From NCBI GenBank assembly GCA_964538485.1, contig CAZIHJ010000002.1:25525-89524 (forward strand): a DNA stretch of 64,000 nt, written 5' to 3'. A program made the position numbers and the translations under genes. This document shows, piece by piece, positions 46,502-55,869 of this stretch; within the stretch, counting starts at the first letter, position 1, and the number at the start of each line of letters is the position of its first letter. The notes beneath the pieces were generated by a model that was not told the DNA's origin, did not search any database, and was given only the letters and a program-made list of their open reading frames with translations. Source of the DNA: JBJXHC01 sp964538485 (lineage in GTDB: Bacteria > Bacteroidota > Ignavibacteria > UBA10030 > UBA6906).

Positions 46502-47947
46502 ATGAAATCTCGTTGTCTACCTTTTGTAGCCTTGATCGCAGCGCTCTTTTGGCACGTCCCCGGCTTTGCACAGCTCCGTGGAGAAGGCCTTGGAGGCGGG
46601 ATCGGATTTGGTCATAATTTTGGACAAACTGAATTGCGGGACAAACTCTCAAGGTTTCATGGCCGTGCATTCTTTCGCTATGGAATCACCCCTGCGCTGC
46701 AAGGAGAGCTTGGCATCGGTCTCGGAAAAGTCGCCGGCATTGAATACTCGACCCAGATAATGCCCATCGACTACCGGTTTGTGCTGAGTCCGTTCGACTT
46801 TGAAAGCTGGAATCCATTCTTGTATGCAGGTTTTGGGGCTCTCAATTACATTGTTCAGGATGTCCCACTGAATGCAACACCGGGCGCAAAGTTGAAGGGG
46901 TGGACCGGATATGCCCCCGGCGGCATTGGTATGCAGTTCCGGATCAAGGATAATGTTGCCTTGGAGATGAGCGGCGGATTCAACTACACACTCACAGATG
47001 ACCTCAATGCAGTCAAGGTCGATGAAAAGGATGCATACTGGAACTATCAGGTCGGTGTGACAGTCACAGGCGAGAATCCCAATGGCGACCCTGATAAGGA
47101 CGGATTGACGAACCGCGAAGAGAAAGAACTCGGCACCGACAAAAAGAATCCCGATTCCGATGGCGATGGTCTGACCGACGGTAGTGAAGTAAAGCAATAC
47201 AGCACCAATCCGTTGAAGGCCGATAGTGATGCTGACGGACTCAGCGATGGTGACGAAGTGAAAACCCACTCCACGAACCCCAACAGGGCAGATAGTGACG
47301 ACGACGGCCTGAATGACGGAAGCGAGATCAACACTCATCGCACCGACGCGAACAAGGCCGATACCGATGGTGACGGTCTTGCAGATGGCGCAGAACTGAA
47401 TACACATACCACCAATCCTCTGAAAGCCGACACGGATGGTGATGGTTTGAATGACGGCGATGAGGTCAATCGTTATCGTACAAACGCATTGAACATGGAC
47501 ACTGATGCCGGTACAGTGAACGATGGCGCTGAAGTCACGCGCGGCACAGATCCTCTGAATGTCAATGATGATGTGCCCAAGAAGGAAGTTCTCAAAGTTG
47601 AGGTTGGGAAGGCCATTGTCCTGGATGGTATTGTGTTTGCTACCGGAAAATCTGAAATCAGCCCGGAGTCCGAGGAAATCCTGGAAAAGGCATACAACAC
47701 GCTTGCCGAAAATTCCGAGATCAGTGTCGAGATCCACGGCCACACCGACAATACTGGAAGGAAATCCTCCAATATGAAATTATCACAGGCCCGTGCGGAT
47801 GCTGTCAAGGGCTGGTTGGTGGGAAAAGGAATTGCAGCAGAGCGCGTGGGCACCAAGGGATTTGGTCCTGACAAACCGATTGCACCGAATACTACAGTTG
47901 AAGGGCGTCAAAAGAATCGCCGTATTGAGTTCTTCCGTACAAAGTAA
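46502..47947 (+). CDS. OmpA-family outer-membrane protein with thrombospondin-3 calcium repeats
   Basis: 481 aa from MKSRCLPFVALIAALFW. Signal peptide to about residue 24 (GFAQ), an N-terminal beta-barrel-like domain (about 25-190), then about six 23-residue repeats of the DxDGDGLxDGxE kind (calcium-binding thrombospondin-3 type), and an OmpA C-terminal domain (about 375-481) with the IHGHTDNTGRKSSN peptidoglycan block. It anchors the outer membrane to the wall. A TTG 4 codons earlier is possible. Confidence 0.93.
   Translation: MKSRCLPFVALIAALFWHVPGFAQLRGEGLGGGIGFGHNFGQTELRDKLSRFHGRAFFRYGITPALQGELGIGLGKVAGIEYSTQIMPIDYRFVLSPFDFESWNPFLYAGFGALNYIVQDVPLNATPGAKLKGWTGYAPGGIGMQFRIKDNVALEMSGGFNYTLTDDLNAVKVDEKDAYWNYQVGVTVTGENPNGDPDKDGLTNREEKELGTDKKNPDSDGDGLTDGSEVKQYSTNPLKADSDADGLSDGDEVKTHSTNPNRADSDDDGLNDGSEINTHRTDANKADTDGDGLADGAELNTHTTNPLKADTDGDGLNDGDEVNRYRTNALNMDTDAGTVNDGAEVTRGTDPLNVNDDVPKKEVLKVEVGKAIVLDGIVFATGKSEISPESEEILEKAYNTLAENSEISVEIHGHTDNTGRKSSNMKLSQARADAVKGWLVGKGIAAERVGTKGFGPDKPIAPNTTVEGRQKNRRIEFFRTK
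47153..47566 (+). repeat. Tandem 69-bp repeats encoding calcium-binding units
   Basis: Five full units plus a shorter sixth, each about 23 codons, of the form DSDGDGLTDGSEVK...NPLKA. Amino acids are well kept while bases differ, so they are old repeats held by protein function. Confidence 0.85.
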
Positions 47948-47961
47948 TATTCACCACTACG

Positions 47962-47989
47962 CCTGTGCCCCGCTGTTGCGGGGCGCAGG
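47962..47989 (+). terminator. Strong hairpin between ompA and the DUF2780 gene
   Basis: CCTGtGCCCCGC, loop tgtt, GCGGGGCgCAGG. Eleven pairs with one internal mismatch. No T-run; may slow transcription or protect the ompA mRNA end. Confidence 0.6.
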
Positions 47990-48027
47990 AATCTATATGT
48001 TCCACTTTTGCAGAAAGGAAGGACGCC

Positions 48028-48492
48028 ATGTCTGATTTTATTTCGACTTTGGCATCGAAAGCGGGTTTGGATACTGGAACAGCAGAAAAGGGCCTCGGCG
48101 CCTTATTGTCCACGTTACAACAACACATTCCTGGGGATGCGTTCTCGCAAGTCTCTTCCGCAATTCCCAACGCGGGCGGGATTCTCAGCACATTTCAGAA
48201 AGCAGCAGCGCCGGCGCAAGACTCTCCTCTTGGCGGCCTGATGGGTATGGCCGGAACACTATTCGGTTCGAGCTCCCCTGCCGCTAGCACGCTCATGACA
48301 CAATTCTCGAAGGCCGGGTTCTCCATGGACACTGTTAAGACCTTCCTTCCTGTTGCCCTACAATTGCTCAAGGATAAACTCTCACCGGAAACCATGAAAC
48401 TTGTTGAAGGCGCCGTGCCGGGGATTTCGAGTCTTCTGGGCAATACAGACATTGCCAGTGGCGTGCTTGGCAAACTGAAGAACATGTTCTAA
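48028..48492 (+). CDS. DUF2780 family (VcgC/VcgE-like) protein
   Basis: 154 aa from MSDFISTLASKAGLD; AAGGAAGG sits upstream. Contains LSTLQQHIPGDAFSQVSSAIP and a C-terminal VEGAVPGISSLLG, as in DUF2780 proteins of unknown function. Alanine/glycine-rich middle; no signal peptide. Followed by mscL after 42 bases. Confidence 0.75.
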   Translation: MSDFISTLASKAGLDTGTAEKGLGALLSTLQQHIPGDAFSQVSSAIPNAGGILSTFQKAAAPAQDSPLGGLMGMAGTLFGSSSPAASTLMTQFSKAGFSMDTVKTFLPVALQLLKDKLSPETMKLVEGAVPGISSLLGNTDIASGVLGKLKNMF

Positions 48493-48534
48493 TAGCTTTC
48501 GTACTCCACTCACCACTACCCCAGGAGAGTTACC

Positions 48535-48939
48535 ATGTCCATGATGCAGGAGTTCAAGACATTTGCGATGCGCGGCAACGTAGTTGACCTCGCGGTTGGT
48601 ATTGTCATCGGTGGCGCATTCGGAAAGATCGTTTCGTCGCTGGTCACTGATGTTATCATGCCTCCCATCGGAGTTATGATGGGCGGCGTTGATTTCAGCG
48701 CGCTTGCGATCACCCTCAAAGAGGCCGTTGGTGACACCCCGGCCGTTGCAATCAAGTACGGCTTGTTCATCAACACCATAATCGACTTCGTGATCATAGC
48801 TTTTGCCATTTTTCTCCTTGTCAAGGCAATGAATTCGATGAAAAAGAAGGAGGCCGCAGCACCAGCGGCGCCACCGGCCCCCGCAAAAGAGGAACTTTTG
48901 CTCACGGAAATCCGGGATTTGCTCAAAGCAAGGAAGTGA
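48535..48939 (+). CDS. mscL: Large-conductance mechanosensitive channel
   Basis: 134 aa. Starts MSMMQEFKTFAMRGNVVDLAVGIVIG; two membrane helices (about 15-45 and 70-100) with the FINTIIDFVIIAFAIF second helix and a C-terminal helix bundle after an alanine/proline linker. It opens under osmotic downshock to release solutes. The stop overlaps the next ATG (TGATG). Confidence 0.95.
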   Translation: MSMMQEFKTFAMRGNVVDLAVGIVIGGAFGKIVSSLVTDVIMPPIGVMMGGVDFSALAITLKEAVGDTPAVAIKYGLFINTIIDFVIIAFAIFLLVKAMNSMKKKEAAAPAAPPAPAKEELLLTEIRDLLKARK

Positions 48940-50318
48940 TGGCAGAGAAGGAAGGATTCCTACAGGAAATCACCGCGGGGTACCAGTTCCGCGGTGATTC
49001 CGTTATTCTGGGTGGGGCCGTATTTGACGGCACACCACTCGGCAATCTCTTTGTGCGGGCGCCCCTCAGGACATTCAACCGGCACGGGTTGATTGCGGGT
49101 GCAACCGGCACCGGAAAGACCAAAACGCTCCAGATGATTGCTGAGTCGCTTTCGTCCAAAGGTGTCCCCGTTCTNNNNNNNNNNNNNNNNNNNNNNNNNN
49201 NNNNNNNNNNNNNNNNNNNNNNNNNNNNNNNNNNNNNNNNNNNNNNNNNNNNNNNNNNNNNNNNNNNNNNNNNNCACCAATTACCGCTCCTTGACCTCAA
49301 GGACTTCAAGAAGACGCTGCATTTTCTGACGAATGAAGGGAAAACAGAAGTTGAGAAGGACTACGGACGACTGAGTACCTCGACAACGGGCACCATTCTC
49401 AGAAAGGTTGTCGAGATTGAACAGGAAGGTTCCGAGTTGTTTTTCGGAGAGAAATCCTTTGTCGTGGACGATCTTCTTCGTATGAACGAGAGTGGACTCG
49501 GCGTTATCAATATCCTTCGCCTGACTGACATTCAAAGCAAGCCAAGAATGTTCTCGACATTCATGCTCTGCCTCCTGGCTGAGATTTACGCGGCGTTCCC
49601 CGAAGAAGGCGATCCGGATCAACCGAAGCTCGTGGTGTTCATCGACGAAGCACACCTGGTATTCCGAGAGGCATCCAAAGCCCTTCTGGAACAACTCGAG
49701 ACCATTATCAAACTGATCCGATCAAAAGGCGTGGGTATTATTTTTTGCACTCAATCACCGACGGATATCCCGGCCCCTATTCTGGCCCAGCTCGGCATGA
49801 AAGTGCAGCACGCACTCCGCGCATTCACCGCTCTAGACCGCAAGGCAATCAAGCAGGCAGCAGAAAACTATCCTCTGACGGAATACTATCGCACTGACGA
49901 GCTTCTCACCGCACTCGGGATCGGCGAGGCCCTTGTCACCGTGCTGAATGAACAGGGTATTCCCACCCCGCTCGTTCATACGATGATGTGTGCACCGGCA
50001 TCCCGTATGGGACCGCTTACACCCGAGGAGTTGCAGCAGACAGTCACTGCCTCTTCCCTTGCGAAATCGTACAATGAACACATTGATCGTGAGAGTGCTT
50101 ACGAGCTGCTGGCGGCAAAAATTCGGGATGCCAACCTGACGACACCTCCACCAACCACCAGCCAGGGAAAACAACAGAAATCGACTATTGAAAAAGTCAT
50201 TGCCGATCCGCTCACCCGCCAGATAGGACGCACTGTCGCACGTGAGGTGACACGAGGATTGCTTGGCGTTCTTGGACTCGGCGGCCGCACACGGACACGG
50301 CGTACAAGTCTGTTTTAA
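48939..50318 (+). CDS. HerA-like ATPase, DUF853 (YjgR-type), interrupted by an assembly gap
   Basis: The visible parts match DUF853: RHGLIAGATGTGKTKTLQ (Walker A), then after the gap LPLLDLKDFKKTL, KPKLVVFIDEAHLVF-like Walker B region (QPKLVVFIDEAHLVF), LIRSKGVGIIFCTQSPTDIP and a DRESAYELLAAKI tail. Members resemble HerA translocases; the cellular role is unclear. The 100-N gap falls between Walker A and the LLDLKDF block, where known proteins have about 90 residues, so real sequence is missing. Confidence 0.88.
   Translation: MAEKEGFLQEITAGYQFRGDSVILGGAVFDGTPLGNLFVRAPLRTFNRHGLIAGATGTGKTKTLQMIAESLSSKGVPVXXXXXXXXXXXXXXXXXXXXXXXXXXXXXXXXXXHQLPLLDLKDFKKTLHFLTNEGKTEVEKDYGRLSTSTTGTILRKVVEIEQEGSELFFGEKSFVVDDLLRMNESGLGVINILRLTDIQSKPRMFSTFMLCLLAEIYAAFPEEGDPDQPKLVVFIDEAHLVFREASKALLEQLETIIKLIRSKGVGIIFCTQSPTDIPAPILAQLGMKVQHALRAFTALDRKAIKQAAENYPLTEYYRTDELLTALGIGEALVTVLNEQGIPTPLVHTMMCAPASRMGPLTPEELQQTVTASSLAKSYNEHIDRESAYELLAAKIRDANLTTPPPTTSQGKQQKSTIEKVIADPLTRQIGRTVAREVTRGLLGVLGLGGRTRTRRTSLF
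49175..49274. other. Assembly gap (100 N)
   Basis: Exactly 100 N inside the DUF853 gene. The region missing in related proteins is about 90 codons, of which only about 35 would fit, so the gap length is a placeholder. Confidence 0.95.
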
Positions 50319-50356
50319 CCATCCATGCACCAACATTATTCAAAGGATAAATATTT

Positions 50357-51256
50357 ATGAAGCACGTGTTTTTTATTGTTCTCTTCTGCGGGATGACTGT
50401 TCAGCTTTTTGCACAGATGGAGAAAGAAGATATCGATCGTGAAAAGGCGTTGCGCGAGAAAGCCGCTCAGGTGAAAGCCGACACTTCTTTGGGATGGCAC
50501 CATAACGTTGTTGCAGGATTGAATCTGACGCAGGTGTCGTTCAAAGACTGGGCGGCAGGTGGCGAGAATACTCTCTCCTATACCCTGTGGCTTAAAGGAG
50601 CGTCAATCGGTGACGAAGAGAAGACAAACTGGTCCAACGCCTATAAGCTTGCCTTCGGCCAAACACGACTCGGCAGCCAGGGACTCCGCAAGACGGATGA
50701 CGAAATTTATTTTGAGTCCATCCTCTTATACAAGGTCGGCGTCCATATCAACCCGTACGCAGCGTTTACCGCCCGGACACAGTTTGCACCAGGATTCGTC
50801 TATGCCGATGACGGCACGCGTACACAGGTCTCAAAATTCTTTGATCCCGGTTATCTCACGCAGAGTATTGGCGCTTCATACAAGCCCACGGCAGAAATAA
50901 CAACACGTCTCGGCGCCGCCGTTCGGGAGATTATCACATCCGACTATAACGGGTACTCTGACGATCCGGAGACGGCAGAGATCGAAAAAGTAAGGATTCT
51001 TGGTGGAATGGAATCCGTTACCGAGGTCGACTGGCCTTTTGCCGAGAATATGAAGTTCACCTCCCGGTTGGAGCTGTTCGCTCCATTTAAGACTATTGAC
51101 GAAATCATCGTCCGCTCGGACAATGCAATCACGGCCCAGGTGAACAAGTACGTAACGGTCGTCCTGAGTGCGCAACTCATCAATGAACGCGAGGTCACGC
51201 CGAGGACACAGATCAAACAAACACTCGCTATTGGCGTAAGCTACGCACTGCTGTAG
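50357..51256 (+). CDS. DUF3078 outer-membrane protein
   Basis: 299 aa. Signal peptide MKHVFFIVLFCGMTVQLFAQ, then LNLTQVSFKDWAAGGENTLSY, the DUF3078 hallmark, followed by alternating beta strands consistent with a barrel. The family is typical of Bacteroidota-type bacteria; function unknown. Ends 12 bases before the glycosylase gene. Confidence 0.88.
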   Translation: MKHVFFIVLFCGMTVQLFAQMEKEDIDREKALREKAAQVKADTSLGWHHNVVAGLNLTQVSFKDWAAGGENTLSYTLWLKGASIGDEEKTNWSNAYKLAFGQTRLGSQGLRKTDDEIYFESILLYKVGVHINPYAAFTARTQFAPGFVYADDGTRTQVSKFFDPGYLTQSIGASYKPTAEITTRLGAAVREIITSDYNGYSDDPETAEIEKVRILGGMESVTEVDWPFAENMKFTSRLELFAPFKTIDEIIVRSDNAITAQVNKYVTVVLSAQLINEREVTPRTQIKQTLAIGVSYALL

Positions 51257-51268
51257 TCTCACAGAGCT

Positions 51269-51871
51269 ATGAGAAAACTTCCAAGGAGCTTCTATCTGCA
51301 GCCGACACTCAAGGTTGCACGGGGGCTCCTTGGTTGCTTTTTGGTCAGGAAGACGGGACGGCACATACTGGTTGGCAAAATTGTCGAGGTGGAGGCATAC
51401 CTCGGGACAAGAGACCCCGCAAGTCATGCATACCGCGGGGAAACGAAACGGAATAGCGTCATGTTCCTCCGAGGAGGACACCTCTACGTATACTTCACCT
51501 ATGGTATGCACTTCTGCGCAAATGTCGTTACGGAAGAACAAGGAACCGGACATGCCGTACTGCTGCGTGCCATTGAACCATTGCGGGGGAATGATCTCAT
51601 GATCAGGCGTCGGAAACTCACCCCGAAGAACGGCCTGATCAATCTCACGAATGGTCCTGCAAAGCTATGCAAGGCATTAGGGATTGACGGACAAGATAAT
51701 GGAACAGATCTTCTCGGCAATCACGTTTGGATTGCCAGGGACTTGACAGTGAGGGAGAAACGGAACATCGGGGTCTCAACACGGATCGGAATTTCCAGGG
51801 GAAAGCAACATCGGTGGAGGTTTTATATCAAGGGCAATCCGTTTGTCTCGAGGGGCGTGCCTTCACAGTAG
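51269..51871 (+). CDS. DNA-3-methyladenine glycosylase (AAG/MPG family)
   Basis: 200 aa. KIVEVEAYLG holds the catalytic glutamate (E42), followed by DPASHAYRGETKRNSVMF and VYFTYGMHFCANVV. It removes alkylated bases such as 3-methyladenine. Length is typical. It is convergent with uvrA, the stops only a few bases apart. Confidence 0.94.
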   Translation: MRKLPRSFYLQPTLKVARGLLGCFLVRKTGRHILVGKIVEVEAYLGTRDPASHAYRGETKRNSVMFLRGGHLYVYFTYGMHFCANVVTEEQGTGHAVLLRAIEPLRGNDLMIRRRKLTPKNGLINLTNGPAKLCKALGIDGQDNGTDLLGNHVWIARDLTVREKRNIGVSTRIGISRGKQHRWRFYIKGNPFVSRGVPSQ

Positions 51872-51878
51872 CTTGGCA

Positions 51879-54869
51879 TCACTTGCGTTGAAGTTCCGTT
51901 TTGAGGTACTTTCCTGTAGCGGACTTCGCGGACTTCGCCACATCCTCGGGAATCCCTTCCGCAACGATTTGCCCTCCATTTACGCCGCCGCCCGGGCCAA
52001 GGTCAATCACCCAATCGGCCGTTTTGATGACATCAAGATTATGCTCTATAACCACAACGGTGTTCCCCTTATCCACCAACTTATTCAACACTTCCAGCAG
52101 CACCCGGATATCCTCGAAATGCAGCCCCGTTGTTGGCTCATCCAGAATGTACAGTGTACTTCCCGTGCCGATCTTGGAGAGTTCAGTAGAGAGCTTGACG
52201 CGTTGCGCCTCGCCACCGCTTAGTGTTGTCGCCTGTTGACCAAGCCGTATATACCCGAGTCCAACATCACGCAACGTTTGCAGCTTCCGCATCAACCCCG
52301 GTATTTCACTGAAGAACTCCACGGCTTCAGCCACGGTCATGTCCAGAACGTCTGCAATGGACTTTCCCTTGAACAACACCTGGAGTGTCTCACGGTTATA
52401 CCGCTTCCCCCGGCACACATCGCAGAGCACATAGACATCAGGCAGGAAGTTCATCTCAATCTTTTTTACTCCGTCTCCTTCACACCCTTCACACCGGCCA
52501 CCTGCAACATTAAAACTGAATCTCCCGGCTTTGTATCCACGAATCTGTGCTTCCGGAAGTTGTGTAAAGAGATCACGCACCAGCCCAAACAGCCCGGTAT
52601 ACGTTGCGGGGTTGGACCGCGGTGTCCGGCCGATTGGTGATTGGTCAATTTCAATCACTTTGTCAAGGTGTTCAAGTCCCGTCAGTTTCTTATAGGGAAG
52701 AGGTACAAGTTTCGACTTATAGATCTTCCGTGAGAGAATCGGATAGAGTGTTTCGGTAATGAGGGATGACTTGCCGGAGCCACTGACACCCGTAATTGCT
52801 ATAAACTTTCCCAACGGCATCCGCAATGTAACATCAGCGAGGTTATTGCCGCTCGCTCCATCAAGAGTGAGGAGCTTTCCGCTCCCTTTTCTGCGATGTT
52901 CAGGAACGGCTATGGACTTCATTCCCTGCAGATATTGGGCTGTATAGGAAACAGGTTCGAAGTCGTGACCGTTGGTGTGCACATGATCATTGAACGGAAT
53001 AAGCTCTCCGGGACTTCCCGCCGTTACAACGTGACCTCCGTGTTCGCCCGCACCGGGTCCAAGATCAAGAACAAAATCAGCGCTCTCGATCATTTCCCGG
53101 TCATGTTCAACGACAATCACAGAGTTTCCCATATCCCTCAGCCGTTTCAACGAGTCGATCAGCTTGATATTGTCGCGCTGATGGAGCCCAATGCTCGGTT
53201 CATCAAGAATGTAGAGAACTCCCACCAACTGCGATCCGATCTGTGTTGCCAGCCTGATACGCTGCCCCTCGCCTCCGGAGAGTGTTCTTGCGGACCGATC
53301 CAGCGTCAGGTAATCCAGACCGACATTCACGAGAAATTCCATCCGTTGCCGGATTTCCTTAAGAATCTGGTTCGCAATGAGCATCTGACGTTCGTTCAGC
53401 TTCAGTGTGCGAAAGAATTTCTCCCCTTCCACTATGGACAGTCGCACCGTATCATGTATGTTGTAGAATTTCTGTGTTGTAACATCCTGGAGACGAATTG
53501 CAAGACTCTCCTTCTTCAGCCTTCCACCATTGCACGAAGGACAGGTTCTGGCAGTCATATACGCCTCAACCCATTCACGGATGTTATTCGAGCTGCTCTC
53601 CTCATAATAGTGTTTCAAAATATCGAGCACACCACCAAAGCGATGTTTGTATACGACCGTACGGCCGCTGGAGAAGCGGTACTCTATGTCGAATTTCTCA
53701 TCACCCGAACCATGAAGCAAGGCCTCACGCGCCCGTTTCGATAGTTTCCTGATTGGCGTATCGAAGTCGAACCCGTATTTCTTGCCCACAGCGCGAATCT
53801 GGCTGAATGCCCAGGTCGATCGCGGCTTGCCGAGAGGTGCAAGGCCCTCCTGGTTAATCGTGAGAGATTCATCCGGTATGATGAGATCAAGATTAAAGTC
53901 CCTCGTCTCACCCAGTCCGTTACACGCAGGGCATGCCCCGAAGGGTGAATTAAACGAGAAGGAATTCGGGGCCGGTTCTTCGTAACTGATGTTGCACACC
54001 GGACAGGAAAGGTGCTTACTCATGAGAATATCCTGACCGGAAGAAGTAGCTGGAGCCGGGGACTTCGAGGACCGGCGCTCCTTTGTTGGAGCTTCCTGTG
54101 CCGGCTTGTCGGTGTTCACGATGATAGCTCCTGCACCAAACCGTAACGCCACTTCGACCGAATCAGCAATGCGCGACCGAATCGCCTTCTTCACAATAAT
54201 GCGGTCTACGACAATCTCGATATTATGAATCTTATATCGATCGATTTGCATCCCCTTTTCAATCTCCCGGACAACGCCGTCGACACGCACACGGAGAAAT
54301 CCATCGCGCAGGATTTCCTCAAACAACTCGCGGTAGTGCCCCTTCCGCCCTTTGACGACCGGCGCCAGAAGCTGGATCTTTGTCCCCTCGGGGAATTGAA
54401 GAATGGAATCAATAATCTGATCGGTCGTCTGCTTTTCAACTTTTCGACCGCAGTTGTAACAATGCTGCACACCAGCACGGGCGAACAACAGGCGCAGATA
54501 GTCATAGATTTCCGTTACCGTGCCGACTGTTGAACGCGGGTTATGGCCGACGGTCTTTTGTTCAATCGAAATGGCCGGGCTCAATCCTTCGATGTACTCG
54601 ACATCCGGTCGCTCCATCGCATCAAGGAACTGGCGCGCATAAACCGAGAGACTTTCCACGAATCGCCGTTGCCCTTCCGCATATATTGTGTCGAATGCCA
54701 GACTCGACTTTCCGGAACCGGAAAGGCCCGTAATGACGACGAGTTTATCGCGTGGAATATCAACATCGATATTTTTCAGGTTGTGCTCGCGTGCACCACG
54801 GATGACAATGTGGCTATGCGATGAGCCGGAGGATGTCTTTTCTGACTGTATTCGTCTGGGTTTCGCCAT
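51879..54869 (-). CDS. uvrA: Excinuclease ABC subunit A
   Basis: 996 aa from MAKPRRIQSEK. Two ABC ATPase halves with Walker A GLSGSGKSS and GVSGSGKSS and two LSGGE signatures (TLSGGEGQRIRLA, TLSGGEAQRVKLS). Zinc fingers CPVCN...CPACNG and CEGCEGDG...CDVC are present. It finds bulky DNA lesions with UvrB. It is about 50 residues longer than usual, partly from a Pro/Ala/Ser-rich insert (about 262-292) before the first zinc finger. The upstream extension is not family-like. Confidence 0.97.
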   Translation of the reverse strand: MAKPRRIQSEKTSSGSSHSHIVIRGAREHNLKNIDVDIPRDKLVVITGLSGSGKSSLAFDTIYAEGQRRFVESLSVYARQFLDAMERPDVEYIEGLSPAISIEQKTVGHNPRSTVGTVTEIYDYLRLLFARAGVQHCYNCGRKVEKQTTDQIIDSILQFPEGTKIQLLAPVVKGRKGHYRELFEEILRDGFLRVRVDGVVREIEKGMQIDRYKIHNIEIVVDRIIVKKAIRSRIADSVEVALRFGAGAIIVNTDKPAQEAPTKERRSSKSPAPATSSGQDILMSKHLSCPVCNISYEEPAPNSFSFNSPFGACPACNGLGETRDFNLDLIIPDESLTINQEGLAPLGKPRSTWAFSQIRAVGKKYGFDFDTPIRKLSKRAREALLHGSGDEKFDIEYRFSSGRTVVYKHRFGGVLDILKHYYEESSSNNIREWVEAYMTARTCPSCNGGRLKKESLAIRLQDVTTQKFYNIHDTVRLSIVEGEKFFRTLKLNERQMLIANQILKEIRQRMEFLVNVGLDYLTLDRSARTLSGGEGQRIRLATQIGSQLVGVLYILDEPSIGLHQRDNIKLIDSLKRLRDMGNSVIVVEHDREMIESADFVLDLGPGAGEHGGHVVTAGSPGELIPFNDHVHTNGHDFEPVSYTAQYLQGMKSIAVPEHRRKGSGKLLTLDGASGNNLADVTLRMPLGKFIAITGVSGSGKSSLITETLYPILSRKIYKSKLVPLPYKKLTGLEHLDKVIEIDQSPIGRTPRSNPATYTGLFGLVRDLFTQLPEAQIRGYKAGRFSFNVAGGRCEGCEGDGVKKIEMNFLPDVYVLCDVCRGKRYNRETLQVLFKGKSIADVLDMTVAEAVEFFSEIPGLMRKLQTLRDVGLGYIRLGQQATTLSGGEAQRVKLSTELSKIGTGSTLYILDEPTTGLHFEDIRVLLEVLNKLVDKGNTVVVIEHNLDVIKTADWVIDLGPGGGVNGGQIVAEGIPEDVAKSAKSATGKYLKTELQRK

Positions 54870-54951
54870 GCAGGTGTTTTTGATATTCACCAAATAAAGA
54901 ACCCATCGCTGGTACAGCACGATGGGTGTTGACATTCCACGCTACACAAGA

Positions 54952-55851
54952 TTACGATAGTCTCGCCCGCTTGCTGAGATACTCCACCATCGCCTGGTCG
55001 AACGGCGTCTTCGTGTCCAGCAGGACATAATCGATGGAGTTTTCGCGACATTCTCTCTTATAGTGATCGAGATATTCGACCATTGCCCGTTGGTAAGCCT
55101 TCTGGATCTGCCACGGCTGCGTCATCATTTGTTCCGAGGTTTCCATATCCTTGAACATCGCATCACCGCCAAAGGCAAAACTCCGTTCCATCGGATCCAG
55201 CACGTGCATAACGATCACCTCGTTTTTCTTGTGCCGGAAGTGCTTGAGAGCGCCAATGACCTCCTCCGGCTTGTCAAACAAATCACTCACCACAATAACC
55301 AACCCGCGTCTTTTGATCCGATCCGCCACCTGATGCAACGACCGCCCCGCTCCCGTCCGCTTGCTTGCCTGCAAGCGCTGGAGAGCGATCAGAATCTGGC
55401 GAAGGTACCCCTTTGTGGCGTGAGGAGGAAGATATGACGTAACCGCTTCATCAAAGATAGCCAACCCGACCGCGTCCTGTTGCTTCACCATCATATACGC
55501 GAGTGACGCAGCGAGATACGAGGCATACTCGATCTTGCGGATGTTTCCCGGCGAAGCATAGTCCATGGATCTGCTCGCATCGAGGATTATGTATGACTTG
55601 AGGTTGGTTTCTTCCTCGTACTGCTTGATATAATACCGGTCTGTTTTGCCGTAGATTTTCCAGTCGATATGCTTGATCTCATCTCCCGGCATGTACTGCC
55701 TGTGTTCGGCAAACTCCACACTGAACCCATGATACGGACTCTTGTGCAATCCGGTAATGAACCCTTCAACGACGAGTCGAGCCCGAAGCTCCATATTCGC
55801 GAGCTTTGACACGACTTGTGGCTGCAAGAACTGGCGATAATCCCCTTCCAC
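54952..55851 (-). CDS. DUF58 domain protein
   Basis: 299 aa. GFSVEFAEHRQYMPGDEIKHIDWK is the DUF58 core and DASRSMDY gives a von Willebrand A-type metal site. In other bacteria DUF58 genes go with MoxR ATPases; none is next to it here. Role not established. Follows the TPR lipoprotein gene by 18 bases. Confidence 0.88.
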   Translation of the reverse strand: MEGDYRQFLQPQVVSKLANMELRARLVVEGFITGLHKSPYHGFSVEFAEHRQYMPGDEIKHIDWKIYGKTDRYYIKQYEEETNLKSYIILDASRSMDYASPGNIRKIEYASYLAASLAYMMVKQQDAVGLAIFDEAVTSYLPPHATKGYLRQILIALQRLQASKRTGAGRSLHQVADRIKRRGLVIVVSDLFDKPEEVIGALKHFRHKKNEVIVMHVLDPMERSFAFGGDAMFKDMETSEQMMTQPWQIQKAYQRAMVEYLDHYKRECRENSIDYVLLDTKTPFDQAMVEYLSKRARLS

Positions 55852-55869
55852 AAAATCCTCGTGATGTTC

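Noticed and set aside
52896..53744. 282-codon open frame antisense to uvrA
   Set aside because: uvrA is certain on the other strand; the shadow frame has no family features.
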